Shown here piece after piece: positions 40,023 through 48,300 of a DNA stretch of 64,000 bases. The stretch's first letter is position 1. Each line of letters starts with the position of its first letter. The notes beneath the pieces were generated by a model. It was not told where the DNA came from. It did no database searches and saw nothing but the letters and a program-made list of their open reading frames with translations. The DNA lies in NCBI GenBank assembly GCA_031550535.1, contig JAVBOM010000057.1, positions 11,324-75,323 of the forward strand. Reading direction: 5' to 3'. This DNA comes from Avichristensenella sp031550535 (GTDB lineage Bacteria > Bacillota > Clostridia > Christensenellales > Aristaeellaceae). The position numbers and the translations under genes are program-made.

Positions 40023-41075
40023 ATGCCTTGTGCCGGGAACGGCTTTGGATTGGTATTCGCGATGACGAACGCGCAGGATAACGGCGTATCGGTCTTCGCG
40101 CGAAATTCCCTGGGGGATCTGACCTGGGTGGGGCAATACGAAACCGGCGGGAGCGGGTCCGGGGAGCCGCTGCTGGACCCGCTGTCCTCGCAGGGTGCGC
40201 TGGCCGTGTCCGGGAACGGGCACTTCCTGTTCGCCGTCAACGCCGGCGACAACACCGTCAGCAGCTTTCGCATCCGCCGGCAGTCACTGGAACTGCTGTC
40301 GGTCTGCACTTCGGGCGGCGTTCGCCCGGTCGGCCTCGCCACGAGCGGCGACGCGCTCTACGTCATCAACGCGGGCGACGAGAGCACGAACTCGTGCGTC
40401 GCGGGGCTGTGGATCGACCCGTGTGGCGGGCTGTGCCCGATCGCCGGATCGCGGCAACCGCTCAGCGAGGCGCACGCCCAGCCCGCGTGCGTCGCGATCA
40501 GCCCATGCGCCCGCGCGCTGGTCGTCACGGAGCGCTCCACCGGCATCCTGAGCACGTACACCGTGGCGGACGACGGTTCCCTGACCGGGCCGAACGCGCA
40601 GCCTTCCAGCGGCGCGGGACCTTTCGGGGCCACATTCCGCTTTGACGGTGTGCTGTTCGTCGCCGAGGGAGTGCGGAGCGCCCTTTCATCCTACGACTTG
40701 GCGGAAGGCGGCGTGTTGTCCGTCATCAGCGGATCGGTGCAGAACGGCCAGGAGGCCACGTGCTGGGTATCCATCACGCCGGATGGCCGCAACGCCTACA
40801 CGTCCAACGCGGGCAGCGGCACGATCTCGCGCTACGAGTTGCTGAACAATGGTTCGCTGGTCGTGCTCGGCAGCGAGACCAGCACGCCCGATGGCATGGG
40901 CGCGCCGCTGGACAGCGTCATCGACCGGCTGGGCCGGAACCTGTATGTCCTCAACGGCAACCAGGGCTCCATCAGCGTGTTTGACATCACGCAGAGCGGG
41001 GACATCGTCCTGCGGCAGCTTTTCACGGATACGGGGCTGCCCACGCTGAGCGCGCAGGGGCTGGCGATACGGTAA
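40023..41075 (+). CDS. lactonase-family beta-propeller protein
   Basis: A 350-residue protein with repeated beta-propeller strands resembling the 6-phosphogluconolactonase (Pgl/YbhE) family: FGLVFAMTNAQDNGVSVFAR, LFAVNAGDNTVSSFRIRR, ALYVINAGDEST, NAYTSNAGSGTISRYELLNN and NLYVLNGNQGSISVFDI. No signal peptide is visible. Start 40023 fits the GGAGGG at 40011-40016; an earlier ATG at 40017 is too close to it. Enzymatic activity is not certain because many such proteins are uncharacterised. Confidence 0.8.
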   Translation: MPCAGNGFGLVFAMTNAQDNGVSVFARNSLGDLTWVGQYETGGSGSGEPLLDPLSSQGALAVSGNGHFLFAVNAGDNTVSSFRIRRQSLELLSVCTSGGVRPVGLATSGDALYVINAGDESTNSCVAGLWIDPCGGLCPIAGSRQPLSEAHAQPACVAISPCARALVVTERSTGILSTYTVADDGSLTGPNAQPSSGAGPFGATFRFDGVLFVAEGVRSALSSYDLAEGGVLSVISGSVQNGQEATCWVSITPDGRNAYTSNAGSGTISRYELLNNGSLVVLGSETSTPDGMGAPLDSVIDRLGRNLYVLNGNQGSISVFDITQSGDIVLRQLFTDTGLPTLSAQGLAIR

Positions 41076-41099
41076 CCGCGACACACAAAGGAAGGACCT

Positions 41100-41124
41100 C
41101 TGCCAAGGGCGCTGCCTTTGGCAG
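41100..41124. terminator. hairpin between convergent genes
   Basis: CTGCCAAgg...cctTTGGCAG (41100-41124) lies between the propeller gene (plus) and the GrpB gene (minus). It lacks a long T-run but its position suits a shared terminator. Confidence 0.6.
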
Positions 41125-41125
41125 A

Positions 41126-41653
41126 TTACATAGGATCAAAGCGCTGCTTCGCCTTTTCCATGATCCCCTTCACGAAACCAGCCTTGGCGTCCTGGTATTC
41201 GCCGGGGGAATGGCGGTGCTTTTCCGACGCGACCCGTTTCACGTTCTCATATTCGGCAAACGCCTCCCGGTCAGCGCGCAGAAAATCCCGAAACAGCAAT
41301 TCATCCGCGATGTGCGGGTTGCCCTTCTCGTAGATGTGAACATGCGCGGCATGGTTCTCTCCATCTTCTTTGAGGCGGACGAAATACCTTCTTCCGTGGA
41401 TGCCCTGCTCGCCCCGGGCGATGTATCCGCTTGCGGCCATCGCTTCACCATAGACGTCTACCGGCGCAATCGCGCCCACCACCACCATCACGTCAATGGT
41501 CGGCTTTGCCGCCATCCCGTCGATGGATGTGGAACCGAAATGCTGTATGTCCAGAACGAGCTCGCCCAATATGCCCATCAGCGCGTTCTTTTCCCGTTCA
41601 TATAGCGCCGGCCAACCCGCGTCATAGGGGACGACGTTCATTTCTCTTGCCAT
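41126..41653 (-). CDS. GrpB/UPF0157 family protein
   Basis: A 175-residue protein of the GrpB (UPF0157) family, nucleotidyltransferase-like. VVPYDAGWPALYEREKNALM opens the domain, and IQHFGSTSIDGMAAKPTIDV is the family signature (G-S-T-S-I/V-x-G-x-x-A-K-P-x-I-D). HVHIYEKGNPHIADELLFRD completes it. Molecular role not established for the family. Monocistronic on the minus strand. Confidence 0.9.
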   Translation of the reverse strand: MAREMNVVPYDAGWPALYEREKNALMGILGELVLDIQHFGSTSIDGMAAKPTIDVMVVVGAIAPVDVYGEAMAASGYIARGEQGIHGRRYFVRLKEDGENHAAHVHIYEKGNPHIADELLFRDFLRADREAFAEYENVKRVASEKHRHSPGEYQDAKAGFVKGIMEKAKQRFDPM

Positions 41654-41723
41654 GGTTCATCCCTCCGGCAACAGTATGCGCCCATGCGGTGTGGGCCGTC
41701 AACCATGGCCCCACATTTTCACT

Positions 41724-41752
41724 TGACACGCGCGCGCGACGGCTTATAATAA
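41724..41752 (+). promoter_or_regulatory. ilvE promoter
   Basis: TTGACA (41724-41729), 17 bp, AATAAT (41747-41752), giving a leader of about 65 bases before ilvE. No leader peptide or T-box is visible in it. Confidence 0.7.
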
Positions 41753-41825
41753 TACGTATTCATATCTCAAAATGGGGAAATTTGTGCCGTTTGGGATGAA
41801 AAGCCAGTTGAAATGAGGATTTACC

Positions 41826-42893
41826 ATGCAGACAATTCCTGTTACGTATGCGAAACAGCGCAAGCCCAAGCCCACGGACGAGAGCAAGCTGGCCTTTGGC
41901 AAACTGTTTGCCGACCACATGCTCATCATGGACTATAATCCGGAGCGCGGCTGGCACGACATGCGGATCGTTCCGCACGCCGATTTCTCCATGGACCCGG
42001 CCTCCATGGTCTTTCACTACGGGCAGGCGATCTTTGAGGGGCTGAAGTGTTACCGCGCGAAGGATGGGAAAATCCGCCTGTTTCGCCCGCGCGACAATTT
42101 TGTGCGGATGAACATGTCGGCCGAACGGATGAGCATCCCCAAGATCGACCCGGATCAGTGCCTGGAAGGGCTGAAGCGGCTTCTGGACGTGGAGCGGGAC
42201 TGGGTGCCCGGCGCTCCGGGCACGTCGCTGTACGTGCGGCCGACCATCATCGCCACGGACGTGAGCCTCGGGGTGCACGCCTCGTCCACATACCGCTTTT
42301 TCATTATCCTGTCGCCCAGCGGGGCGTATTACGCGGGCGGATTGACGCCCGTGGGCATCTATGTGGAGGACGAACTGGTGCGCGCCGTGCGCGGGGGCAT
42401 CGGCTTCACCAAGGCGGCCGCCAACTACGCCGCGTCGTTGTACGCGGGCGAGGTTGCCGGCGCGAAGGGCTACGCGCAGGTGCTATGGCTGGACGGTGTG
42501 GAGCGCAAGTACGTGGAAGAGGTCGGCTCCATGAACATCATGTTCGTGTACGACGGCGCGGTGGTCACGCCGCAGCTCACCGGCAGCATCCTGCCGGGCA
42601 TCACGCGCGCGAGCATCATGCAGCTCGCCAAGGATATGGGCCACCCCGTGGAGGAGCGGCGGATCCCGATGCAGATGGTGTTTGACGGGGCAAAGGACGG
42701 GCGGCTGTCCGAAGCGTTCGGCACGGGCACGGCGGCGGTGGTTTCACCGGTCGGCTCGCTGTGCTGGCGGGGCGAGGAAGTCACCGTGGGCGGCGGCGGC
42801 ATCGGGCCGATCACGCAGAAGATATACGATACCCTGACCGGCATCCAGCTCGGCACCCAGGCGGACCCCTACGGCTGGACGGTGGAGTTCTGA
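41826..42893 (+). CDS. ilvE: branched-chain amino acid aminotransferase
   Basis: PLP-dependent fold type IV transaminase for Leu, Ile and Val, 355 residues. MVFHYGQAIFEGLKCYRAKD and LFRPRDNFVRMNMSAERMSI are family motifs. The PLP lysine is in the segment GIGFTKAAANYAASLYAGEV, and VGSMNIMFVY and LPGITRASIMQLAKDMGHPV follow. The length and pattern fit the group II (eukaryote-like) BCAT. Its 3' end overlaps the convergent transporter gene by 25 bp. Confidence 0.95.
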   Translation: MQTIPVTYAKQRKPKPTDESKLAFGKLFADHMLIMDYNPERGWHDMRIVPHADFSMDPASMVFHYGQAIFEGLKCYRAKDGKIRLFRPRDNFVRMNMSAERMSIPKIDPDQCLEGLKRLLDVERDWVPGAPGTSLYVRPTIIATDVSLGVHASSTYRFFIILSPSGAYYAGGLTPVGIYVEDELVRAVRGGIGFTKAAANYAASLYAGEVAGAKGYAQVLWLDGVERKYVEEVGSMNIMFVYDGAVVTPQLTGSILPGITRASIMQLAKDMGHPVEERRIPMQMVFDGAKDGRLSEAFGTGTAAVVSPVGSLCWRGEEVTVGGGGIGPITQKIYDTLTGIQLGTQADPYGWTVEF

Positions 42894-44089
42894 TCGCTTT
42901 CTTCGCAGGGACACGGGGCACTATCGGGGGGTTCCCCGCCATCGCCCCCTGAAACGGGGGGGCACGGCTCGGCAAGCACGCCACGCAGGTGCGCAAACAG
43001 GCAGCGCACGTCCGCGAGCGTGCTTTCGAATATTTTGGTGCGCCACGCGCTCTGCACCACCACCAGGACGACCGGCGCGAAGATGAGGCCGATGACCCCG
43101 TACAGCTCCATGCCCACAAACATGGAGATCAGCGACAGCAGGGGGGACAATCCCATGTGGTTGCTGAGGAGCTTCGGCTCGGTTACGCGGCGGAAGATGT
43201 TCAGGCCCAGGGTGAGCAGCAGCAACCCGGTGCCGAGCCGGGGCAGGCCGATGATAAAGCAGATGATGCCCCAAGGGATGTACAGCGTGCCATTGCCAAA
43301 GATGGGCAGGAACTCCAGCAGCGCGGCCAGCAGGGAAATCAGCAGCGCGTACGGCAGGCCGAATAGGCTGAGCATGGGCCATGAAACCAGAAGCACCAGC
43401 ACGCCATACAGGAATTGCACGCGGACATACCCGCCCATGCTGCTCCACGCCGTGCCAGAAAGCTGCTCCGACCGGGCGCGTGTGGAATCGCCCATCATGC
43501 CGAACAGGCGCGCCTTGATCCCCCTGTAATCGGCGGCGATGAAGTAAATGCCCAGCAGCAGGAAGTTGAGGTAGATCAAGCCATAGGGGATGCCGGAGGC
43601 GATGCTGATGGTGAAATTAACCACCTGGCCCAGGAGCGACGTGCCCGCCTCGCCCAGCTTGACGAACGCGTCGTTCAGCGCGCCGCGCAGCCATTGCTCC
43701 GCCTCCGTGGGCAAATAGTCCAGCGCGCTCAGCACGGAGTTGGCCGCGCCGCGCAGAATGGAGATAATATCGTTCACGATGGCTTGGTAGTTGCCGGATA
43801 TCTGCAGAATTTGAAAGACGATGGTGGAGATGATCCAGTACAGCAACCCGCAGATGGCCGCGCAGACAAGGATGACCCAGATGGCCACCGCCGCGCCGTG
43901 TTTGAGGCGCATGCGTTTTTCAGCCCAGCGGATGGGCCGCTGCAACATCACGGCGACGAGCAGCGCCAGGATGAACGGCGAGAACAGCCGCCACACCAGC
44001 GGGCCGAAAAACCACAGGAAAAGCACGACCAAAAGCGCGACCGTCAGCCGGATCGCGAGCCTGCCGAGTGCGCGCCCCACAGCGGACAC
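42869..44089 (-). CDS. AI-2E family transporter
   Basis: A 406-residue polytopic membrane protein of the AI-2E/PerM (YtvI-like) family. About eight hydrophobic segments are visible, including LTVALLVVLFLWFFGPLVWR and the paired C-terminal segments around ALLEFLPIFGNGTLYIPWGI and GLSPLLSLISMFVGMELYGV, both characteristic of the family. The GTG at 44089 is chosen because GAGGAGG lies upstream. The last 30 residues are Pro/Cys/Gly-rich. Related YtvI proteins occur in spore formers, but substrates differ within the family, so transport of autoinducer is not implied. Confidence 0.88.
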   Translation of the reverse strand: MSAVGRALGRLAIRLTVALLVVLFLWFFGPLVWRLFSPFILALLVAVMLQRPIRWAEKRMRLKHGAAVAIWVILVCAAICGLLYWIISTIVFQILQISGNYQAIVNDIISILRGAANSVLSALDYLPTEAEQWLRGALNDAFVKLGEAGTSLLGQVVNFTISIASGIPYGLIYLNFLLLGIYFIAADYRGIKARLFGMMGDSTRARSEQLSGTAWSSMGGYVRVQFLYGVLVLLVSWPMLSLFGLPYALLISLLAALLEFLPIFGNGTLYIPWGIICFIIGLPRLGTGLLLLTLGLNIFRRVTEPKLLSNHMGLSPLLSLISMFVGMELYGVIGLIFAPVVLVVVQSAWRTKIFESTLADVRCLFAHLRGVLAEPCPPVSGGDGGEPPDSAPCPCEESDQNSTVQP

Positions 44090-44137
44090 GGCCGTCACCT
44101 CCTCGCCCGTGCGGCATAATGTCTCCGTAGCATGTCC

Positions 44138-44166
44138 AGTATAATGCAATTTGCTTGGAATGGCAA
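44138..44166 (-). promoter_or_regulatory. promoter of the AI-2E family transporter
   Basis: On the minus strand TTGCCA (44161-44166), 17 bp, TATACT (44138-44143), about 50 bases before the gene start. Bases 44167-44230 hold nothing further. Confidence 0.7.
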
Positions 44167-44230
44167 GAAATGGAGAGCCGGAGCGGGTGACGCCGTGCCG
44201 GGTGTCGCGGCTTGGTTTTTCTTTTGTGAT

Positions 44231-44845
44231 TTACGCATCCTGTATGATGCTGGCATCGCCTTCCGCGCGATCCTCGGCATTGTCCGGCATTTCCCGCACG
44301 TCGGGCGCGCTCACACGCTCTTTCCCGCCCCTTTTCGCGTAGCACACCTCGTCCTCGAAGCGATAGCCCATCTGTTTGTAAAACGCGCGGGCGGGCTTGT
44401 TGTCCCTGCCGGTCAACAGCCGGAATTCCGTGACGCCGCGCGCCGCGTACCACGTCTCCGCATACGCCATCAGCGCGGAAGCCGCGCCCTGCCGCCGGTG
44501 CGCGTCCTGGACGTATAGCTCCGTGAATTCCACCGTGGGCGCTGTGTAGCAAAACGAACGCAAGATTTGCCCGCATAGAAATGCCGCCACCGCGCCGTCC
44601 TTTTCCGCGACGAACACGGTTTCCTGGCTGTTTTGGGCGAGTTTCTGCCAGACAGCCGGCGGCGTATTGGTGCTGGGACCGTTGAACACCTCGTTCAGTC
44701 TGTGGAGCGCGTCCGCGTCCATGACAGTGGCGACGCGGACAAGGTAAGGATTTCCGGCGAAATCCTCTTGTGATGCCCGATTCTTCGAATCAGCGCCACC
44801 GACAACGAAACGATTCCTCTTGGAATCCCTTTCATGCATATTCAT
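44231..44845 (-). CDS. GNAT family N-acetyltransferase with repeat-encoded N-terminus
   Basis: An acetyltransferase whose domain begins around LVRVATVMDADALHRLNEVF. The acetyl-CoA loop is FTELYVQDAHRRQGAASALM and the C-terminal strands include RLLTGRDNKPARAFYKQMGY. Upstream of the domain the codons run through one full and one half copy of the interspersed element in reverse orientation. There is no other start with a ribosome binding site. The first in-frame ATG (44845) lies 6 bases after a TATACT box (44852-44857), so a leaderless transcript is plausible. The 40-residue low-conservation C-terminal tail is Asp/Glu-rich. Confidence 0.75.
   Translation of the reverse strand: MNMHERDSKRNRFVVGGADSKNRASQEDFAGNPYLVRVATVMDADALHRLNEVFNGPSTNTPPAVWQKLAQNSQETVFVAEKDGAVAAFLCGQILRSFCYTAPTVEFTELYVQDAHRRQGAASALMAYAETWYAARGVTEFRLLTGRDNKPARAFYKQMGYRFEDEVCYAKRGGKERVSAPDVREMPDNAEDRAEGDASIIQDA
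44742..44803 (+). repeat. two-hairpin interspersed element, copy 9
   Basis: GGATTTCcggcGAAATCC is followed by GATTCttcGAATC with outer GGCGC-like arms. It lies inside the N-terminal codons of the minus-strand GNAT gene, in opposite orientation to it. Confidence 0.9.
44810..44830. repeat. half copy of the interspersed element
   Basis: GATTCCtcttGGAATC (44812-44827) is a lone first hairpin next to copy 9, also within the GNAT codons. Confidence 0.7.
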
Positions 44846-44906
44846 GTTTATAGTATAGCATAAAAAAACAAAAACAGAACACACTAGGCCATAGTAAATC
44901 ATCCAA

Positions 44907-44964
44907 GACGGCGGCGCTGATTCGGAGAATCGGGCGCCATGAGAGGATTCCGCAAGGAATCCTG
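44907..44964 (-). repeat. two-hairpin interspersed element, copy 10
   Basis: On the minus strand GGATTCCttgcGGAATCC is followed by GGCGCccGATTCtccGAATCaGCGCC. It lies in the divergent gap between the GNAT gene and spoVAA, oriented away from spoVAA. Confidence 0.92.
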
Positions 44965-44993
44965 ACATCTCAATCGCGCGAAGGAGGCGCACA

Positions 44994-45578
44994 ATGGTCT
45001 ATATCAGGATCAAGCCGCGCATCATGGCCATGGTGGGGGAAACGCTCGCGCTCGGCGATGTGGCGGACCTTTTGTCGGACGCCCGCCTGAACCTGGCGCA
45101 GTTGCGCGTTTCCCTGCCGAAAGGCGCGGGCATCTGGCAGGTGGATGCGCTGCAACTGATTGTACAGATTCAAGAGCACGCGCCGGACGAGGTGATTAAC
45201 GTCCTGGGCGACGGCACCGGCTGGCTGCACCGCGAGACGAAGAAGGCGCGGCGCATGCGGCACGAGGGCGGCGCTGGCTACTGGCTGCGCGCGGGCTTGG
45301 CTTGTCTGCTGCTCGCGGCAGGGGCGGCGCTGGCCATCGGGTGGTTTCACGCGGATGTCAACATGGCGGATGCGCAAAACGCGCTGTACACGGCCGTCGC
45401 GGGGCGAGAGGCGGCCAGCCCGCTGCTGATCGCCGTACCTTACGCGCTGGGTGTGGGTCTGGGCGTGGCGCTGTACTACGCGCTGATCGGCCGGAAAACA
45501 GTTTCCCCGCTGACCGTGAAGATGCGGGAGTATCGCGAAGACATCGAGAAGAACGCGGGGCGCAGCACACGGCCGTGA
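44994..45578 (+). CDS. spoVAA: stage V sporulation protein AA
   Basis: A 194-residue membrane protein. The N-terminal soluble part (VYIRIKPRIMAMVGETLALG, then LPKGAGIWQVDALQLIVQIQ) and two C-terminal hydrophobic segments (about 98-118 and 140-162) match SpoVAA. It belongs to the SpoVA channel that loads dipicolinic acid into the spore. GAAGGAGG precedes the ATG. The forespore sigma factor G is expected to drive it; CATAGTA at 44890-44896 resembles a sigma-G -10 box but no matching -35 was found. The stop overlaps spoVAB (GTGA). Confidence 0.87.
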   Translation: MVYIRIKPRIMAMVGETLALGDVADLLSDARLNLAQLRVSLPKGAGIWQVDALQLIVQIQEHAPDEVINVLGDGTGWLHRETKKARRMRHEGGAGYWLRAGLACLLLAAGAALAIGWFHADVNMADAQNALYTAVAGREAASPLLIAVPYALGVGLGVALYYALIGRKTVSPLTVKMREYREDIEKNAGRSTRP

Positions 45579-45985
45579 CGCGTGTGCTGGCCGCGGTGGT
45601 CGTGCTGTTGTCCGGCACCATCGCGGGGGGCGGGCTGGCCGTCGTATGGCTGGTGCTGAACCTGCCCGGCCGCACGATGGACATTTTTGGCGTCACGGGC
45701 GAGATTCGCTATGGCTGGGCCGTGCTCCTGGGAACGATGGCCGGCACGCTGCTGCCGATCGGCGGACTGACCGTGGGCCTGGGCACCGCATCAGGCGCGA
45801 TCGTGATGCTGCTCAGCGGCGTGATGACGGGCATGCTGGCCTCCTCGCTGGCCGAGGTGATGGGCATTGTGCCGCAGGCGCTCGCGCGGATGCGCGTTAC
45901 GCGGGCGGAAAAGACCGCCTGCTGGGCCATGGCCGTGGGCAAGGCCATCGGGGCGCTTTTAGCGTGCCTGGCTGCGCTGCGGTGA
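45575..45985 (+). CDS. spoVAB: stage V sporulation protein AB
   Basis: A 136-residue hydrophobic protein with four predicted membrane helices (VLAAVVVLLSGTIAGGGLAV, YGWAVLLGTMAGTLLPIGG and others). Size, hydropathy and position after spoVAA identify it as SpoVAB. Translation starts at GTG 45575 inside the spoVAA stop. The larger open frame beginning at 45302 is a shadow of spoVAA. Confidence 0.85.
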   Translation: MTRVLAAVVVLLSGTIAGGGLAVVWLVLNLPGRTMDIFGVTGEIRYGWAVLLGTMAGTLLPIGGLTVGLGTASGAIVMLLSGVMTGMLASSLAEVMGIVPQALARMRVTRAEKTACWAMAVGKAIGALLACLAALR

Positions 45986-46097
45986 TTTTCCTGCGATTTT
46001 CCGCCCGGCGCATGCCCTGGCGCGGAATGGGCAAAAATGAGCGTACGCCGCGCGGCATTCTCCGCGCGCATCATTCTTCCAAAGGAGCCGAACAAGC

Positions 46098-46262
46098 ATG
46101 ACGAATCACGCGATGGAAGAAAAGAACCGGCACAACCACCCGGTTTTCATCATGACGCGCGACCCGAGGCCCTCGGACCGCGAAACGCGCATGTACCCGC
46201 CGCCGGGCAAGTGGATTGTCCGCGCGCGCGGACAGGACCCGGCGGCCAAGGAGGAACCATGA
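46098..46262 (+). CDS. small ORF between spoVAB and spoVAC
   Basis: A 54-codon frame with an AAAGGAG ribosome binding site (46081-46087) and an ATGA overlap with spoVAC at 46259. The product is polar and basic, with His-Asn and Arg-Asp-Pro stretches (NRHNHPVFIMTRDPRPSDRE) and a Pro-rich centre (MYPPPGKWIVRARG). No membrane segment. The overlap and the ribosome binding site argue that it is translated. I do not recognise it. Confidence 0.6.
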   Translation: MTNHAMEEKNRHNHPVFIMTRDPRPSDRETRMYPPPGKWIVRARGQDPAAKEEP

Positions 46263-46717
46263 GCCAGAAGAATAACAAGAACCAGAACAAGCCGTATTTG
46301 AAGCTTGTCGAACAGCTTACCCCGAAATCCGACCTGGGCAAGGGCATTTTGCACGCCTTCTGGGTGGGCGGGGTGATCTGCATCGTGGGGCAGTTGATCT
46401 TTGACGCCGCTGAAGGGTGGCTTCATCTGGTGAAGGACGACGCGTCTGCGCTGACTTCCATCTCCATGGTGTTCCTGGGCGGCCTGCTGACCGCCATCGG
46501 GCTGTATGACCAAATTGGCAAATACGCGGGCGCGGGCTCCATCGTGCCGATCACGGGCTTCGCCAACTCCATCGTGGCCAGCGCCATGGAATTCCGGCGC
46601 GAGGGTCTGGTGATGGGCGTCGGCGCGAAGCTGTTCCTGATCGCGGGGCCGGTGTTAGTATACGGCATCGGAACATCGGTGATCGTGGGCATTATTGCTT
46701 TTATTGTGGGGGTGTGA
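46259..46717 (+). CDS. spoVAC: stage V sporulation protein AC
   Basis: A 152-residue membrane protein. YLKLVEQLTPKSDLGKGILH and AFWVGGVICIVGQLIFD are the SpoVAC start, GAGSIVPITGFANSIVASAM is the conserved centre, followed by further membrane helices. SpoVAC is the mechanosensitive-type channel part of the dipicolinate release system. Start 46259 overlaps the small ORF; spoVAD begins 3 bases after its stop. Confidence 0.94.
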   Translation: MSQKNNKNQNKPYLKLVEQLTPKSDLGKGILHAFWVGGVICIVGQLIFDAAEGWLHLVKDDASALTSISMVFLGGLLTAIGLYDQIGKYAGAGSIVPITGFANSIVASAMEFRREGLVMGVGAKLFLIAGPVLVYGIGTSVIVGIIAFIVGV

Positions 46718-46720
46718 GCG

Positions 46721-47743
46721 ATGGCGACCAGACTTGGCAAGCAAACCGTCGAACTGAGCACCCGTCCCGTCGTGCTGATGTGGGCGTCGTCCGTGGGCAA
46801 GAAAGAGGGGGAAGGCCCGCTCCAGGGCAAGTTTGATGTCGTGCACGAGGACGACACGATGGGCGAGGACAACTGGGAAAAGGCCGAATCGCGCATGTTC
46901 CAGGACGCCGTCAGCCGCTGCATCGAGAAGGCGGGTGTCAAACCCGCGGATGTCCGGATGCTGATGGGCGGTGACCTGCTGAACCAGCTTGCCGCGTCCA
47001 ACTTCGCGGGGCGTGAACTGGGCATTCCGTTCCTGGGATTGTTCGGCGCGTGCTCGACCATGGCGGAGAGCCTGGCCGTGGGCGCGATGGTCCTGGAGGG
47101 CGGTTGCGCGGACCGCGTCGTCTGCGCCGCCAGCAGCCACTTCTGCACGGCGGAGCGGCAGTTTCGCTTCCCGTTGGAGCTCGGCACCCAGCGCCCGCCG
47201 AGCGCGCAGTGGACCGTCACCGGCGCGGGCGCGGTGATGCTCGCGGAACCCGTGCTGATGGGGCACCCCGCGCCGACGATCTCGCACGTGACCATCGGCA
47301 AGCCGATTGACTTTGGCGTGACCGACGCGACGAACATGGGCGCGGCGATGGCCCCGGCGGCGGCGGACACGCTCTACCAGCACTTCATGGACACGGGCAG
47401 AACGCCGAACGACTATGATGTGATCGCCACTGGCGACCTGGGCATGGTCGGCAGCCGCCTGCTGATGGAATTGATGAAGGAAAAGGGCATGCAGATCAAC
47501 GAACGGCGGCACGTGGACTGCGGGCTATCGATCTTCTCGCCCGATCAGGACGTGCACGCGGGCGGGAGCGGCTGCGGCTGCTCGGCATCGGTGCTGTGCG
47601 CGGAGCTATTGCCGCGCGTGCTCGCGGGCAAGATCGACCGGCTGCTGTTCATGGCGACCGGCGCGCTGATGAGCACCACCAGCGCCAACGAGGGCGAGAG
47701 CATTCCGTCCATCGCGCACGCGGTGGTGATTGAAAGGCCGTAA
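46721..47743 (+). CDS. spoVAD: stage V sporulation protein AD
   Basis: A 340-residue soluble protein with a thiolase-like fold that binds dipicolinic acid. Recognisable parts are LMGGDLLNQLAASNFAGREL, FLGLFGACSTMAESLAVGAM and DCGLSIFSPDQDVHAGGSGC, all typical of SpoVAD. Normal length. Translation begins immediately after spoVAC. Confidence 0.95.
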   Translation: MATRLGKQTVELSTRPVVLMWASSVGKKEGEGPLQGKFDVVHEDDTMGEDNWEKAESRMFQDAVSRCIEKAGVKPADVRMLMGGDLLNQLAASNFAGRELGIPFLGLFGACSTMAESLAVGAMVLEGGCADRVVCAASSHFCTAERQFRFPLELGTQRPPSAQWTVTGAGAVMLAEPVLMGHPAPTISHVTIGKPIDFGVTDATNMGAAMAPAAADTLYQHFMDTGRTPNDYDVIATGDLGMVGSRLLMELMKEKGMQINERRHVDCGLSIFSPDQDVHAGGSGCGCSASVLCAELLPRVLAGKIDRLLFMATGALMSTTSANEGESIPSIAHAVVIERP

Positions 47744-47755
47744 GGGGGCATTTGC

Positions 47756-48130
47756 GTGTTTTTAGAAACGATTTGGATGTACCTGAAGGTGTTTTTGGTG
47801 GGCGGTGCGCTGTGCGCCATCGGCCAGGTATTGCTGATGAAAACGCGGATCACGTCCGCGCGCATCCTGGTCGGGTATGTGACGGCCGGGGTGATCCTGG
47901 GGGGTATCGGTATCTACCAGCCGCTGGTGGATTTCGCGGGCGCGGGGGCGTCCATCCCGCTGCTGGGCTTTGGCAACAGTCTGGCGAAGGGCGCAATTGA
48001 GGCCGTAGGGGAACGCGGGCTGATCGGCGCGTTCACGGGCGGGCTGACGGCGACCGCGGGCGGGGTCGCGGCGGCGGTGGTGTTTGGGTATCTGTTCGCG
48101 GTGATTTTCACGCCGAAGATGAAGGTGTGA
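47756..48130 (+). CDS. spoVAE: stage V sporulation protein AE (AEb type)
   Basis: A 124-residue membrane protein with about four hydrophobic segments. YLKVFLVGGALCAIGQVLLM and GFGNSLAKGAIEAVGERGLI mirror parts of SpoVAC, as is usual for SpoVAEb. Start is GTG at 47756. Last gene of the spoVA operon, followed by a repeat copy and a terminator. No spoVAF or spoVAEa gene follows. Confidence 0.92.
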   Translation: MFLETIWMYLKVFLVGGALCAIGQVLLMKTRITSARILVGYVTAGVILGGIGIYQPLVDFAGAGASIPLLGFGNSLAKGAIEAVGERGLIGAFTGGLTATAGGVAAAVVFGYLFAVIFTPKMKV

Positions 48131-48132
48131 GC

Positions 48133-48195
48133 AGGTAGAGATTCCTGGCGGAATCTCCTTATGGCGGCCAATTCTTTGAATTTGCGCCGCCGTCC
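48133..48195 (+). repeat. two-hairpin interspersed element, copy 11
   Basis: AGATTCCtggcGGAATCT is followed by GGCGGCcAATTCtttGAATTtGCGCCGCC. Both stems carry base-pair substitutions relative to other copies that keep pairing. It lies in the 3' UTR of the spoVA operon, before the terminator. Confidence 0.9.
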
Positions 48196-48212
48196 AGAAA
48201 CGGGGGAATGGA

Positions 48213-48248
48213 CCGCCGCGCGGGCAGGAATGCCGGCGCGGCGGTTTT
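48213..48248 (+). terminator. spoVA operon terminator
   Basis: CCGCCGCGC (48213-48221) pairs with GCGCGGCGG (48236-48244), followed by TTTT. A strong GC stem typical of an intrinsic terminator. Confidence 0.8.
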
Positions 48249-48300
48249 CTGTCCACATCGATGAGGGCCGCCACCCGGCAGCCCTCGCTTTGTCGTCCCG

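Noticed and set aside
40000..41075. True 6-phosphogluconolactonase (pgl) assignment
   Set aside because: The propeller pattern fits the superfamily, but I could not identify the catalytic residues, and no oxidative pentose phosphate gene is adjacent, so no gene symbol was given.
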